The position numbers and the translations under genes are program-made. This document shows, piece by piece, positions 8,375-16,278 of a stretch of DNA of 64,000 bases. The stretch's first letter is position 1, and the number at the start of each line of letters is the position of its first letter. A model generated the notes under the pieces. That model saw only the letters and a program-made list of their open reading frames with translations. It did not search any database and was not told where the DNA came from. The stretch comes from Conexibacter sp. DBS9H8 (GTDB taxonomy: Bacteria > Actinomycetota > Thermoleophilia > Solirubrobacterales > Solirubrobacteraceae), in NCBI RefSeq assembly GCF_023330685.1, contig NZ_CP097128.1, forward strand, positions 1,798,001 to 1,862,000. The letters are read 5' to 3'.

Positions 8375-9711
8375 TAGAGGACGAGCACTCCCTCGATCAG
8401 ACCCGCGGCGCGGAGGTCGCGATACCACCGCTCCACCGGGTGCTCCTTGGTATATCCGTGTCCGCCGAGCAGCTGGACGCCGTCCGAGCCGATCTGCATT
8501 CCGTACTTGGCCGTCAGCGTGCGGGCGAGGGCGACCTCCTTGCTGAAGTCCTCGCCGGCATCGACGAGTCCCGCCGCCCGATAGGTGACGAGTCGGATCG
8601 CGTCGAGTTCGATCGCGATGTCGGCGACCTTGAAGGCGACCGCCTGGCGGTTGGAGATCGGTTCGCCGAAGGCGACCCGCTCGTTGACGTAGGTTGTCAC
8701 GTAGTCGAGCACAGCCTGGCCGGTCCCGACCGCCAGGGCGCTCCAGCCGAGACGTCCGAGGGCGATCAGCTCTCGGTAAACATCCGGATCGCCGTCACCG
8801 AGCAGCGCGCCCGCGGGCACGCGGACGTCCTCGAGGATGACGCGGCCGGTCGCGGCGGCCCGCAGGCCCATCGCCGGCTCTGGGCTGACGCTGAGGCCGG
8901 GGGTCTTGGACTCGACGATGAACAGCGCCGGTCCCTGGCCATCGAGGTCGGCGGCGATGATGAACAGCTCATCCTCGGCCGCGCGCGGAACGAGCGACTT
9001 GACGCCCGAGAGGGTGTAGCCGTCCGCGGTACGGGTCGCCGTCGTGGCGAGCCGCAGCGGGTCGAACAGCGGCTGGGGCTCGCTGACGGCCACGGCGGCG
9101 GCCGGCGGATTGTCGGAGACGAACGCGGGCAGGTAGGTCGCCTGCTGGTCGGCGTCGCCCCACAGGCTGAGTGCCGTGGCGACGCCGGCGGGGGCGAGGG
9201 CCGCGACGGCGATGCCGAGATCGCCCTGGGCGAGCGCCTCGGCGAGCAGCACGGCGGTGACCGCCGAGCGTTCCTCGACGACACCGCCGAGGGCCTCGGG
9301 CACGCCGACGATGGCAACGCCGAGCTCGTTGGCCTGGGCGAGCAGCTCCGGCGGAGCGGCCAGCTGCTGATCCGCCTCGCGGGCGATCGGACGGATCCGT
9401 GCGAGGGCGAAGTCACGCACCGACTCGGTGAGCATCTGCTGCTCCTCCGTGGGCGTGATGTCGAAGAGCTCGCGGGGGCGGCTCGCGCGGGGCTGGCGCT
9501 GGGCGGCGGTGAGACGCGTCGTCGCCTGGAAGGCGCGGCCGGCGGCGCCGGCGGCTCGGACCGACTGGCGTGAGCCGGTGAAGAGGATCTTCTCGGCGGT
9601 CCCGCGGACGCCGAGCCGGTCGAGCAGGTCCGAGGACGCGAGCATGTTGATGGCCTGGAGCCCCCAGGCCATCCCACGCTCGGCCAGAGTGGGCTGATTC
9701 TGCTGGGGCAT
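8374..9711 (-). CDS. Acyl-CoA dehydrogenase-like subunit with truncated C-terminus
   Basis: This 445-residue homologue has an N-terminal extension of about 85 residues before the dehydrogenase fold. The substrate-binding segment is VAVSEPQPLFDPLRLA rather than the usual TEPxAGSD pattern. Later segments are typical (VNERVAFGEPISNRQAVAFKVAD, and LLGGHGYTKEHPVERWYRDLRA). The protein ends at LIEGVLVL, just where other members carry the EGT loop and a final helix, so the active-site end is shortened. This suggests a partner subunit rather than an independent enzyme. A TATCGT element lies 6 nt before the ATG at 9711, with an operator-like palindrome upstream. The following dehydrogenase gene overlaps its stop by one base. 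Confidence 0.82.
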   Translation of the reverse strand: MPQQNQPTLAERGMAWGLQAINMLASSDLLDRLGVRGTAEKILFTGSRQSVRAAGAAGRAFQATTRLTAAQRQPRASRPRELFDITPTEEQQMLTESVRDFALARIRPIAREADQQLAAPPELLAQANELGVAIVGVPEALGGVVEERSAVTAVLLAEALAQGDLGIAVAALAPAGVATALSLWGDADQQATYLPAFVSDNPPAAAVAVSEPQPLFDPLRLATTATRTADGYTLSGVKSLVPRAAEDELFIIAADLDGQGPALFIVESKTPGLSVSPEPAMGLRAAATGRVILEDVRVPAGALLGDGDPDVYRELIALGRLGWSALAVGTGQAVLDYVTTYVNERVAFGEPISNRQAVAFKVADIAIELDAIRLVTYRAAGLVDAGEDFSKEVALARTLTAKYGMQIGSDGVQLLGGHGYTKEHPVERWYRDLRAAGLIEGVLVL

Positions 9712-9717
9712 GAAAGA

Positions 9718-9754
9718 ACGATATCCCTGTTTGGTGTTACGTCAGTTGATGTAA
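9718..9754 (-). promoter_or_regulatory. Promoter and palindromic operator of the acyl-CoA dehydrogenase pair
   Basis: On the minus strand TATCGT (9723-9718) is 6 nt before the ATG at 9711, which fits a leaderless transcript. The 18-bp imperfect palindrome TTACGTCAGTTGATGTAA (9737-9754, 7 of 9 arm positions paired) covers the expected -35 region. The form is that of a TetR-type repressor site, but no such regulator gene is in the window. Confidence 0.4.
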
Positions 9755-9785
9755 TCCTGAACCGGGAGCGTATACGAGTCAGCTA

Positions 9786-9801
9786 TTACGCGGTTCTTAC
9801 G
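9786..9801 (+). promoter_or_regulatory. 11-nt-spaced TTACG direct repeats upstream of the response regulator
   Basis: TTACG occurs at 9786-9790 and again at 9797-9801, exactly one helical turn (11 nt) apart, about 25 nt before the response regulator start. OmpR-family regulators bind direct repeats with this spacing, so autoregulation is plausible. Confidence 0.35.
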
Positions 9802-9823
9802 GGTCGGCGATCATGCTGGCGAG

Positions 9824-10480
9824 ATGAGAGTGCTCGTGGTCGAGGATGAGCGGCGGCTCGCGGATGCGATCGCCCGCGGTCTGCGGCGGGAGGGCATGGC
9901 CGTCGACCTCGCCGGGGACGGGGACGAGGCCCTCCATAAGGCGCGGATCGTCCGCTACGACGTGCTCGTACTCGACCGGGACCTCCCCGGGATCCACGGC
10001 GACGAGGTCTGCCGGCAGGTGCGCGCCGCCCGGCCGGAGGCGGGCATCATCATGGTGACCGCGGCCGGAGAGCTCGACGACCTCGTCAGCGGGCTGTCGC
10101 TCGGCGCCGACGACTATCTCGCCAAGCCGTTCCGCTTCGCCGAGCTCGTCGCCCGCATCCGCGCGCTCTCGCGGCGGGCGGTGCCGAGCCGCCCACCCCT
10201 GCTCGTGCACGGGGACCTCGAGCTCGATCCGGCCCGCCGCTCGGTCACCCGGGCGGGGGAGCCCGTCGAGCTCGCCCGCAAGGAGCTTGCGGTCCTTGAG
10301 ACACTGATGTCAGCCGACGGCGCGACCGTCTCGGCCGAGGAACTCCTGGAGCGCGTGTGGGACGAGCACACCGACCCGTTCACCAACGTGGTGCGGATGA
10401 CGATCATGACCCTCCGGCGCAAGCTGGGGGATCCGCCGGTGGTCGAGACGGTGATCGGCGTCGGCTACCGCATGGCGTGA
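9824..10480 (+). CDS. OmpR/PhoB-family response regulator
   Basis: This 218-residue protein has a receiver domain (about 1-115) with the acidic pocket VEDE, the phosphoacceptor D51 in VLDRDLPG and the conserved K101 in AKPFRF. The C-terminal winged-helix domain (about 125-218) has the recognition region TNVVRMTIMTLRRKLG and ends in the usual VIGVGYRMA. It is the output half of a two-component system; the kinase follows directly, its ATG overlapping this gene's stop (TGATG). Direct repeats spaced by 11 nt upstream may be its own binding site. The stimulus is unknown; a TcrA/MprA-like role cannot be tested here. Confidence 0.92.
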   Translation: MRVLVVEDERRLADAIARGLRREGMAVDLAGDGDEALHKARIVRYDVLVLDRDLPGIHGDEVCRQVRAARPEAGIIMVTAAGELDDLVSGLSLGADDYLAKPFRFAELVARIRALSRRAVPSRPPLLVHGDLELDPARRSVTRAGEPVELARKELAVLETLMSADGATVSAEELLERVWDEHTDPFTNVVRMTIMTLRRKLGDPPVVETVIGVGYRMA

Positions 10481-11673
10481 TGGGCCGGCTGAGAACCCGG
10501 TCGTCGTTCACCATTCGGGCGCGTCTGTCCCTGCTGTACGGGGTGGTGTTCCTGATCAGCGGCGCGGTGCTGCTGTCCCTCGGCTACGTCTTCGTCCGCA
10601 GCAATCTGCTGCGCCGCGTCGACCTCCAGCGTGAGCTCGGCCTCAGCTTGCATCGCCACCATCCCGGTACCGGGGTCTTTCAGCGCGTCGTCTACAACGC
10701 GCTGCGGACCCAGTGGATCCACCAGACGCTCCAGCACCTGCTGCTCGTCTACGTGCTCGCGCTCACCGCACTGACCGTGCTCTCGGTCGTCGCCGGCTGG
10801 CTGCTGGCCGGGCGGGCGCTCGCACCGTTGCGGGCGATCACCGCGACCGCCCGGCGGGTCTCCGGGGAGAACCTCGGGGAGCGGATCGCGCTCACCGGTC
10901 CCCAAGACGAGATCAAGGAGCTCGCCGACACGATCGACCGGATGCTCAGCCGTCTCGATGGCGCCTTCGCCAGCCAGCGCCACTTCGTCGCCAACGCGAG
11001 CCACGAGCTGCGCACGCCGCTGGCGATCATGCGGACCGAGATCGATGTCGCCCTCGCCGACCCGGACGCCACCGCGGAGGAGCTGCGGGAGATGGGGGAG
11101 GCGCTGCGCGAGAGCATCGACCGGTCCGAGGGGCTGATCGCGGCGCTGCTCGCCCTCGCCCGCTCGGAGGCGGTTGCCGGCAGCGAACAGCGGGTCGAGC
11201 TCGACGTTCTCGCCGGCGACTGCGTCACCGACCTCAGCCGCCGCGCCGCCGCGGCGGGGGTCACGATCGACAGCTCAGGGCTCGAACCGGCCGTCGTGCA
11301 CGGCGACCCTGCGCTGCTGGAACGGCTGCTCGCCAACCTCATCGACAACGGGATCCGCCACAACCGGGAGGGCGGTCGGCTCACCCTGACGACGCTGACG
11401 GTCGCCGACCGGGTCCGGCTCGTCGTCGCCAACACCGGGGCGCTGATCGAGCCCGCCCAGGTGGCAACGCTCACCGAACCGTTCCGGCGACTCTCACGCC
11501 AAACCGCCGGATATGGGCTCGGGCTGTCGATCGTCGCCTCCGTCGTCGCCGCCCACGGGGGTACGCTCGCCTTCCGCGCCCCCGACGAGGGTGGCCTCGA
11601 GGTCACCGTCGAGCTCGCCGCCGAGCCGAGCGGTCGCAACGCGCGGGTCCGCCCGGTGTCGGTGCGCGGCTGA
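10480..11673 (+). CDS. Membrane sensor histidine kinase
   Basis: This 397-residue kinase has two membrane segments (about 16-38 and 86-112) around a short external loop of roughly 45 residues, then a HAMP linker (about 113-165). The phosphorylated histidine is H175 in ASHELRTPLA, the N box is LANLIDNGIRHN and the G2 box is GYGLGLSIV. The catalytic domain ends near residue 380. The small sensor loop suggests detection of a membrane or ion signal rather than a large ligand. It is translationally coupled to the response regulator and is its inferred partner. Confidence 0.92.
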   Translation: MGRLRTRSSFTIRARLSLLYGVVFLISGAVLLSLGYVFVRSNLLRRVDLQRELGLSLHRHHPGTGVFQRVVYNALRTQWIHQTLQHLLLVYVLALTALTVLSVVAGWLLAGRALAPLRAITATARRVSGENLGERIALTGPQDEIKELADTIDRMLSRLDGAFASQRHFVANASHELRTPLAIMRTEIDVALADPDATAEELREMGEALRESIDRSEGLIAALLALARSEAVAGSEQRVELDVLAGDCVTDLSRRAAAAGVTIDSSGLEPAVVHGDPALLERLLANLIDNGIRHNREGGRLTLTTLTVADRVRLVVANTGALIEPAQVATLTEPFRRLSRQTAGYGLGLSIVASVVAAHGGTLAFRAPDEGGLEVTVELAAEPSGRNARVRPVSVRG

Positions 11674-11764
11674 GGCGCGTCGGCCCCGTCGTCGGTCGCC
11701 GCGTGCGCTGAGCGTCGGTCGCCGCTTACGCCCAGTTGACGGTCCCGCCCATAGTCTCCGTCTC

Positions 11765-11884
11765 ATGCTGAACCGGCGTCCTTCAGGTGGGTTCGGGCGG
11801 AAAGATGGGACATCCCCGCGCTCCATCGTGTGCCCGTGCCACACCGACGTCCATCGGCTGCGACGGCGTGCGCCCCGTCGCTGA
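11765..11884 (+). CDS. Possible 39-residue leaderless small protein with a CPCH motif
   Basis: TAGTCT at 11752-11757 is followed after 7 nt by the ATG at 11765, the same arrangement as in front of several firm genes in this window. The frame encodes 39 residues with SIVCPCHTDVH in the middle and an Arg-rich end. A stem-loop begins at the base after the stop codon. The Cys-x-Cys-His motif could bind metal. There is no homology evidence, and short GC-rich frames arise by chance, so this is tentative. It could instead be part of a small regulatory RNA. Confidence 0.25.
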   Translation: MLNRRPSGGFGRKDGTSPRSIVCPCHTDVHRLRRRAPRR

Positions 11885-11964
11885 GCGGCGGCTTCCATCC
11901 TCCGCCGCCACGGACCCGGCGAGCGTGCGAACTCTGACTCCTGTTCGCACCGCTCGCCGGGGTC
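11885..11964 (+). ncRNA. Two consecutive hairpins with CU-rich loops (candidate RNA or terminator)
   Basis: Hairpin 1 pairs GCGGCGG (11885-11891) with CCGCCGC (11902-11908) around the loop CTTCCATCCT. Hairpin 2 pairs the 20 nt at 11913-11932 with 11943-11964 around the loop TCTGACTCCT. Both loops are 10 nt, and the segments CCTCC and TCCT resemble anti-Shine-Dalgarno sequences, a feature of some regulatory RNAs. They may simply terminate the histidine kinase transcript. Confidence 0.35.
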
Positions 11965-12130
11965 CGGCCCTCCCCACAGGCGGTTCGCCCGCTGGATAAC
12001 CCCGACGGGTGAAATGTCCGCCCTCGGGCGCTGTCGTCGGCGAGGTGGCGCTGGGACCATCTCTCCACGCGACGGGCGGCCGGACGGGGGTGAGTGTCCG
12101 GTGGGGTGGGCGTGGTGAATGGGGTCACCG

Positions 12131-12168
12131 GGCGGGTGGTCGCGCTGAGGGCGGCGCGGCCACCCGCC
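12131..12168 (+). terminator. 15-bp hairpin before acetoacetyl-CoA synthetase
   Basis: The arm at 12131-12145 pairs with 12154-12168 (one G-U pair) around an 8-nt loop. It lies upstream of the next gene's -10 element, so it probably stops read-through. No T-run follows. Confidence 0.45.
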
Positions 12169-12203
12169 GCACCGCCGGCGAGAGGGCCCGGGGCCGAAGG
12201 CGG

Positions 12204-12209
12204 GATACT
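12204..12209 (+). promoter_or_regulatory. -10 element, leaderless start of acetoacetyl-CoA synthetase
   Basis: GATACT ends 6 nt before the ATG at 12216, placing the transcription start at the initiator codon. There is no ribosome-binding site. Confidence 0.4.
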
Positions 12210-12215
12210 GGCGGG

Positions 12216-14204
12216 ATGGAATCGCGAGAGGTGCTCTGGACCCCCAGTGCAGACCGGGTCGCCCAGGCGCGGCTCACCGACTACGTGCAGTGGCTCGACC
12301 GCCGGCACGGCCTCCAGGTCAAGGGCTATGAGGACCTCTGGCACTGGTCGACCCAGGACCTCGACGGCTTCTGGGGCAGCATCAGCGAGTACTTCGGGGT
12401 GCGCTTCCACCGCAAGCCTGAACGGATCCTCGGTTCCGAACGGATGCCGGGCGCGCAGTGGTTCCCGGGCGCTGAACTCAACTACGCCGACCATATCTTC
12501 GCCGGGCGGGACCCGGGCCGGGTGGCGATCCGCCACGCCTCCGAGCTGCGCTCGCTCGATCACTGGACCTGGGGCCGGCTGGCTTTGGAGACCGCGCAGA
12601 TGGTCGCCCGCCTGCGTGTGCTCGGCGTCGGTCAGGGCGACCGCGTCTGCGCCTATCTGCCGAACCTGCCTGAGACCGTGGCCGCCTTTCTCGCCACCGC
12701 GTCACTCGGAGCGATCTGGTCGAGTGCGGCCCCCGAGTTCGGTGCGCGGGCAGTGATCGACCGGTTCGCCCAGGTCGCGCCGAAGGTCCTCCTCGCCGTC
12801 GACGGCTACCGCTACGGCGGCCGTGACTTCGATCGCCGCGGCGCCGTCGCGGAGATCGCCGCGGCGATCCCATCCGCCCCGGCGGTCCTCACCTTCGGCT
12901 ACCTGTACGGCGGCGGGTGGTCCGCTGAGCCGGAGCCCGAGCCGGAGACGGCGGCGCCCCCGAGGGTCGAACACGAACTCAGCTTCACGCCCGTGGCGTT
13001 CGACCACCCACTGTGGATCCTCTACAGCTCGGGAACGACGGGGCTGCCCAAGGCGATCGTGCAATCCCAGGGGGGGATCCTCCTCGAGCAGCTGAAGTTC
13101 GGCGGCCTCCACCTCGATGCCAGCGCGACCGACAACGTGTTCTGGTTCACCACGACCGGCTGGATGATGTGGAACCTGCTCGTCGGGGTGCTGCTGACCG
13201 ATGCGGCGATCGTGCTGTTCGACGGCAATCCCGGCTACCCCGACCTGCACAGGCTGTGGGAGCTCGCCGCCGCGGCGCAGATCACCACCTTCGGCACGAG
13301 TGCCGCCTACCTCAGCAGTTGCGCCAAGGCGCGGATCGAGCCGGCTCGGGGGCGGGACCTCAGCCGGCTCCGGGCGGTCGGCTCGACCGGCTCGCCGCTG
13401 TCGCCCGACGGATTTCGCTGGGTCTACGAGCACGTCGGATCCGACATCTGGCTCTTCAGCACGTCGGGCGGGACCGACGTCTGCACCGCGTTCGTCGGCG
13501 GGGTTCCGACGCTGCCGGTCAGGGCCGGAGAGCTGCAGGCGCGGGCGCTCGGGGCCGCCCTCGCCGCCTGGGACGAGAGCGGGCAGCCGGTCGTCGGGGA
13601 GGTCGGCGAGCTCGTGCTGACCCGACCGATGCCGTCGATGCCGGTCGCCTTCTGGGGCGATGATGACGGGGTGCGCCTGCGTGAGAGCTACTTCTCCACC
13701 TACCCGGGGGTTTGGCGGCACGGGGACTGGATCGAGCTGACACCGAGTGGCGGGGCGATCATCCACGGCCGTTCAGACTCGACGATCAACCGCGGGGGCG
13801 TGCGGATCGGGACGGCCGAGATCTACGCCGCGGTCCTCGCCTGCGACGCCGTGATCGATGCGCTCGTCATCGACCTGGGGACCGCCGCGGGCGACGGGAG
13901 CATCGAGCTGTTCGTCGTGCTCGCTGACGGCACCGAGCTCACCGACGAGCTGGTGCGGACCCTGACCGCCCGGATCCGGGAGACGACCTCCCCGCGTCAC
14001 GTGCCGGACCGGATCACCGCGGTCGACGCGGTGCCTCGGACCCTCTCGGGCAAGCTGCTGGAGGTGCCGGTCAAACGGATCCTCACCGGAACCCCGGTCG
14101 ACCGTGTGCTGAGCCGCGAGTCGCTCGCCGACCCGGCCGTCCTCGACGGCTTCCTCGCGGCGGCCCGGACCGCGCTTGCCGACCTGGCCCCGGATGGCTC
14201 CTGA
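12216..14204 (+). CDS. aacS: Acetoacetyl-CoA synthetase (acetoacetate-CoA ligase)
   Basis: This 662-residue enzyme activates acetoacetate to acetoacetyl-CoA with ATP, feeding ketone bodies or polyhydroxybutyrate breakdown products into central metabolism. Its length fits the family (about 650). The N-terminal segment SISEYFGVRFHRKPERIL and the following PGAQWFPGAELNYADHIF are characteristic. The nucleotide-binding motif is YSSGTTGLPKAIVQSQGG, the A8-like segment is HGRSDSTINRGGVRIGTAEIY, and the adenylation lysine lies in PRTLSGKLLEVPVKRIL. The ATG at 12216 is just upstream of the conserved N-terminus and downstream of a GATACT element. The cyclase-like gene overlaps its end by 11 nt. Confidence 0.92.
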   Translation: MESREVLWTPSADRVAQARLTDYVQWLDRRHGLQVKGYEDLWHWSTQDLDGFWGSISEYFGVRFHRKPERILGSERMPGAQWFPGAELNYADHIFAGRDPGRVAIRHASELRSLDHWTWGRLALETAQMVARLRVLGVGQGDRVCAYLPNLPETVAAFLATASLGAIWSSAAPEFGARAVIDRFAQVAPKVLLAVDGYRYGGRDFDRRGAVAEIAAAIPSAPAVLTFGYLYGGGWSAEPEPEPETAAPPRVEHELSFTPVAFDHPLWILYSSGTTGLPKAIVQSQGGILLEQLKFGGLHLDASATDNVFWFTTTGWMMWNLLVGVLLTDAAIVLFDGNPGYPDLHRLWELAAAAQITTFGTSAAYLSSCAKARIEPARGRDLSRLRAVGSTGSPLSPDGFRWVYEHVGSDIWLFSTSGGTDVCTAFVGGVPTLPVRAGELQARALGAALAAWDESGQPVVGEVGELVLTRPMPSMPVAFWGDDDGVRLRESYFSTYPGVWRHGDWIELTPSGGAIIHGRSDSTINRGGVRIGTAEIYAAVLACDAVIDALVIDLGTAAGDGSIELFVVLADGTELTDELVRTLTARIRETTSPRHVPDRITAVDAVPRTLSGKLLEVPVKRILTGTPVDRVLSRESLADPAVLDGFLAAARTALADLAPDGS

Positions 14205-14868
14205 GGAGCGCTCTGACGGTGCGCTGGCCCAGGCGGCCGGCCGCGCGGCCGGGCTCGTCGGTCGCTTCCTCAGTGAACTCGACGGGCAGCCGATCGCCGG
14301 CGCGCTCAGTCCGCTTGCCCAGCGCCTCGGCCTCACGCCCGAGGTCGACGGTCTGGCGGTCGAGACGACGCTGCTGTTCTCCGATCTCGCCGGATTTGCC
14401 ACCTGGGTGCTCGACGCCGGGGACGACCGTGCCCTTGAGCTTCTGCGGGCGCTTGGAACGGTCGCCGAGCCACTCATCGGCGCCCACCGCGGCCGCCTCG
14501 TCAAGCGGCTCGGGTCCGGTCACATGGCCGCCTTCCGGCGTCCCCGGGACGGCCTCGCCGCCGCCCTCGCGATGATCGACCGGACGACTCCGCTGGCCAC
14601 CGAGCCCGACCATCCCCGGCTCCGTATCGGCCTGCACGTCGGAACGCCCCAACGCGTCGACGGGGACTACTTCGGCCGTGACGTCAACATCACCGCCCGC
14701 CTCGCCGAGGCCGCCGCACCCGGTCAGATCCTCGTCAGCGGAGCGGTGCTCGGCGCGGTCGGATCCGACATGCTTGCCGGCCTGGTGATCGAGCGCCGCC
14801 CGCGCTTCCGGGCCAAGGGCACCCCCGCCGACCTCGACGTGTTCGCGGTCGCCGGCGCGGTGAGCTGA
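14194..14868 (+). CDS. Class III nucleotidyl cyclase-like protein with altered metal site
   Basis: This 224-residue cytosolic protein carries a class III cyclase homology domain from about residue 57 to 215. The first metal aspartate is present (D64 in LLFSDLAGF), and so are the transition-state residues N165 and R169 in FGRDVNITARL. The usual GDG that supplies the second metal aspartate reads GSG (residues 107-109), so Ser108 (codon 14515-14517) replaces Asp. Canonical two-metal catalysis is therefore doubtful, and the protein may be inactive, heteromeric or a nucleotide sensor. About 50 residues precede the domain with no transmembrane segment. Its start lies inside the acetoacetyl-CoA synthetase gene (11-nt overlap), so it is probably co-expressed with it. 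Confidence 0.75.
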   Translation: MAPEERSDGALAQAAGRAAGLVGRFLSELDGQPIAGALSPLAQRLGLTPEVDGLAVETTLLFSDLAGFATWVLDAGDDRALELLRALGTVAEPLIGAHRGRLVKRLGSGHMAAFRRPRDGLAAALAMIDRTTPLATEPDHPRLRIGLHVGTPQRVDGDYFGRDVNITARLAEAAAPGQILVSGAVLGAVGSDMLAGLVIERRPRFRAKGTPADLDVFAVAGAVS

Positions 14869-14941
14869 ACCCGTCACGTCTTATCAAGCTCTGAAGGTGC
14901 CCTGCTTCCGTAGATCGGGCCATCGACGTTCAGGAGCCCAC

Positions 14942-16111
14942 ATGCGACGGATCTCACTAGCCCTCCCGGTGCTCGCGGGCGCCATCGCCGGCGCGATCGT
15001 GGCGGTCGTCATCGGCACCGGCAGCTCGTCCAAGACGGTCACCCAGACGATCGTGTCGACTCCGGTGACCGCGCCCGCGGCGACCGCCGTCCCGACCTCC
15101 CAGTCCAACAACCGGTCCGGGATGACGATCAACCAGATCTACCGCCAGGACAGTCCCGGCGTCGTCGACATCACGGTGACCTCGGTGACGAACGCGGGCG
15201 CCGGATCGGGCTTCTTCGGGCTCGGCGGCCAGAGCCAGACCCAGGAGGACGAGGGTGCCGGGGTCGTCTACAACAAGCAGGGCGACATCATCACCGACGA
15301 GCACGTCGTCGCCGGCACCGACCCGAAGATCGAGGTGCACTTCCAGGATGGCGTCAACGCGCCCGCGACGATCGTCGGTACCCCCGACGCCTCGACTGAC
15401 GTCGCCGTCATCCACGTCAACGTCCCCACCTCCCAGCTGCACCCGATTCCTTTCGCCGACTCGAGCAAAGCTCAGGTCGGTGACCCGGTCGTCGCGATCG
15501 GCAGCCCGTTCAGCCTGCCCGAGACGGTGACCGCCGGGATCGTCTCCGCGGTCGGCCGGGCCATCCAGGCACCCAACGGGTACACGATCACGGGTGCGAT
15601 CCAGACCGACGCGGCGATCAACCCGGGCAACTCGGGCGGCCCCCTGCTCGACGCCAACGGCCAGGTGCTCGGTCTCAACGATCAGATCCAGACGAGCTCG
15701 GGCAGCAGCGCCGGGGTCGGCTTCGCGACGCCGGGCAACACCGACGTCCAGGTCGCCAACGAGATGATCGCCGGCAAGAAGGTGCAACACGCCTACGTCG
15801 GTCTGTGCGTCCAGAACCCGCTGACTGGGTCCGGTGCGCAGGTGGCCACGACCAGCGGGCAGAGCTGCCCGAGCGGTCCGGTCGTCGCCGGCGGACCGGC
15901 GGCCCGGGCGGGAATCAAGCCCGGAGATGTGATCACCGCCGTCAACGGGATCAAGATCAGCTCCTCCGACGACTTCGTCGCCGTCCTCAGCAAGTACTCA
16001 CCCGGTCAGACTGTTACGTTCACGGTAACCGTTCCGGGACACGGGTCGACACGGCGTACCATTCAGGTCACCCTCGGGAACCGGCCCGCGACCGCGCCCA
16101 CCTCGGGGTAG
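14942..16111 (+). CDS. HtrA/DegP-type membrane-anchored serine protease with PDZ domain
   Basis: This 389-residue protease has one N-terminal membrane anchor (about residues 6-25), a Thr/Ser/Pro-rich linker to about 60, a trypsin-like domain and a C-terminal PDZ domain (about 275-385). The catalytic triad is visible as H121 (ITDEHVV), D153 (STDVAV) and S231 (NPGNSGGPL). The substrate-carrying PDZ segment AGIKPGDVITAVNGIKISS is typical. It probably acts outside the membrane in protein quality control. A clear AGGAG ribosome-binding site (14932-14936) precedes the ATG at 14942, unlike many genes here. A tandem hairpin terminator follows. Confidence 0.92.
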   Translation: MRRISLALPVLAGAIAGAIVAVVIGTGSSSKTVTQTIVSTPVTAPAATAVPTSQSNNRSGMTINQIYRQDSPGVVDITVTSVTNAGAGSGFFGLGGQSQTQEDEGAGVVYNKQGDIITDEHVVAGTDPKIEVHFQDGVNAPATIVGTPDASTDVAVIHVNVPTSQLHPIPFADSSKAQVGDPVVAIGSPFSLPETVTAGIVSAVGRAIQAPNGYTITGAIQTDAAINPGNSGGPLLDANGQVLGLNDQIQTSSGSSAGVGFATPGNTDVQVANEMIAGKKVQHAYVGLCVQNPLTGSGAQVATTSGQSCPSGPVVAGGPAARAGIKPGDVITAVNGIKISSSDDFVAVLSKYSPGQTVTFTVTVPGHGSTRRTIQVTLGNRPATAPTSG

Positions 16112-16176
16112 CGCCGGGCTTCTTCACGCAGCACAGATTTCCGCGCCCACGCCACCCCCTGCCCCGGGCGCGGAAG

Positions 16177-16237
16177 GCGGCCGAAAGGCCGCGCGGGCCG
16201 GTCCGATCGCCCCATCGGGCCGGCCCCTCCTTCTTTT
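16177..16237 (+). terminator. Tandem hairpins with a T-rich tail after the HtrA gene
   Basis: The first hairpin pairs GCGGCC (16177-16182) with GGCCGC (16187-16192) around a GAAA loop. The second has a 13-bp stem (16195-16207 with 16214-16226, one G-U pair) around CGCCCC, followed by a pyrimidine run with TTCTTTT (16231-16237). This is the clearest intrinsic terminator in the window. Confidence 0.85.
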
Positions 16238-16278
16238 CCGGCCTCGCTGCTACCGGCCTCCCGGCTTCCGCATTCGGA

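Larger units (their letters stand above)
11674..12215. other. 542-bp gap: small leaderless ORF and strong hairpins
   Basis: No established gene was found here. In order, the gap holds a possible 39-residue leaderless ORF (11765-11884), a 7-bp hairpin with a 10-nt CU-rich loop (11885-11891 with 11902-11908), a 20-bp hairpin with another 10-nt CU-rich loop (11913-11932 with 11943-11964, two bulges), roughly 165 nt without recognised features, and a 15-bp hairpin (12131-12168) ahead of the acetoacetyl-CoA synthetase promoter. I could not match it to a known riboswitch class. Confidence 0.5.

Noticed and set aside
11674-12215. Riboswitch upstream of acetoacetyl-CoA synthetase
   Set aside because: The hairpins do not match the conserved cores of cobalamin, TPP, SAM, glycine, c-di-GMP or c-di-AMP riboswitches as far as I can tell, and a probable leaderless promoter follows them.
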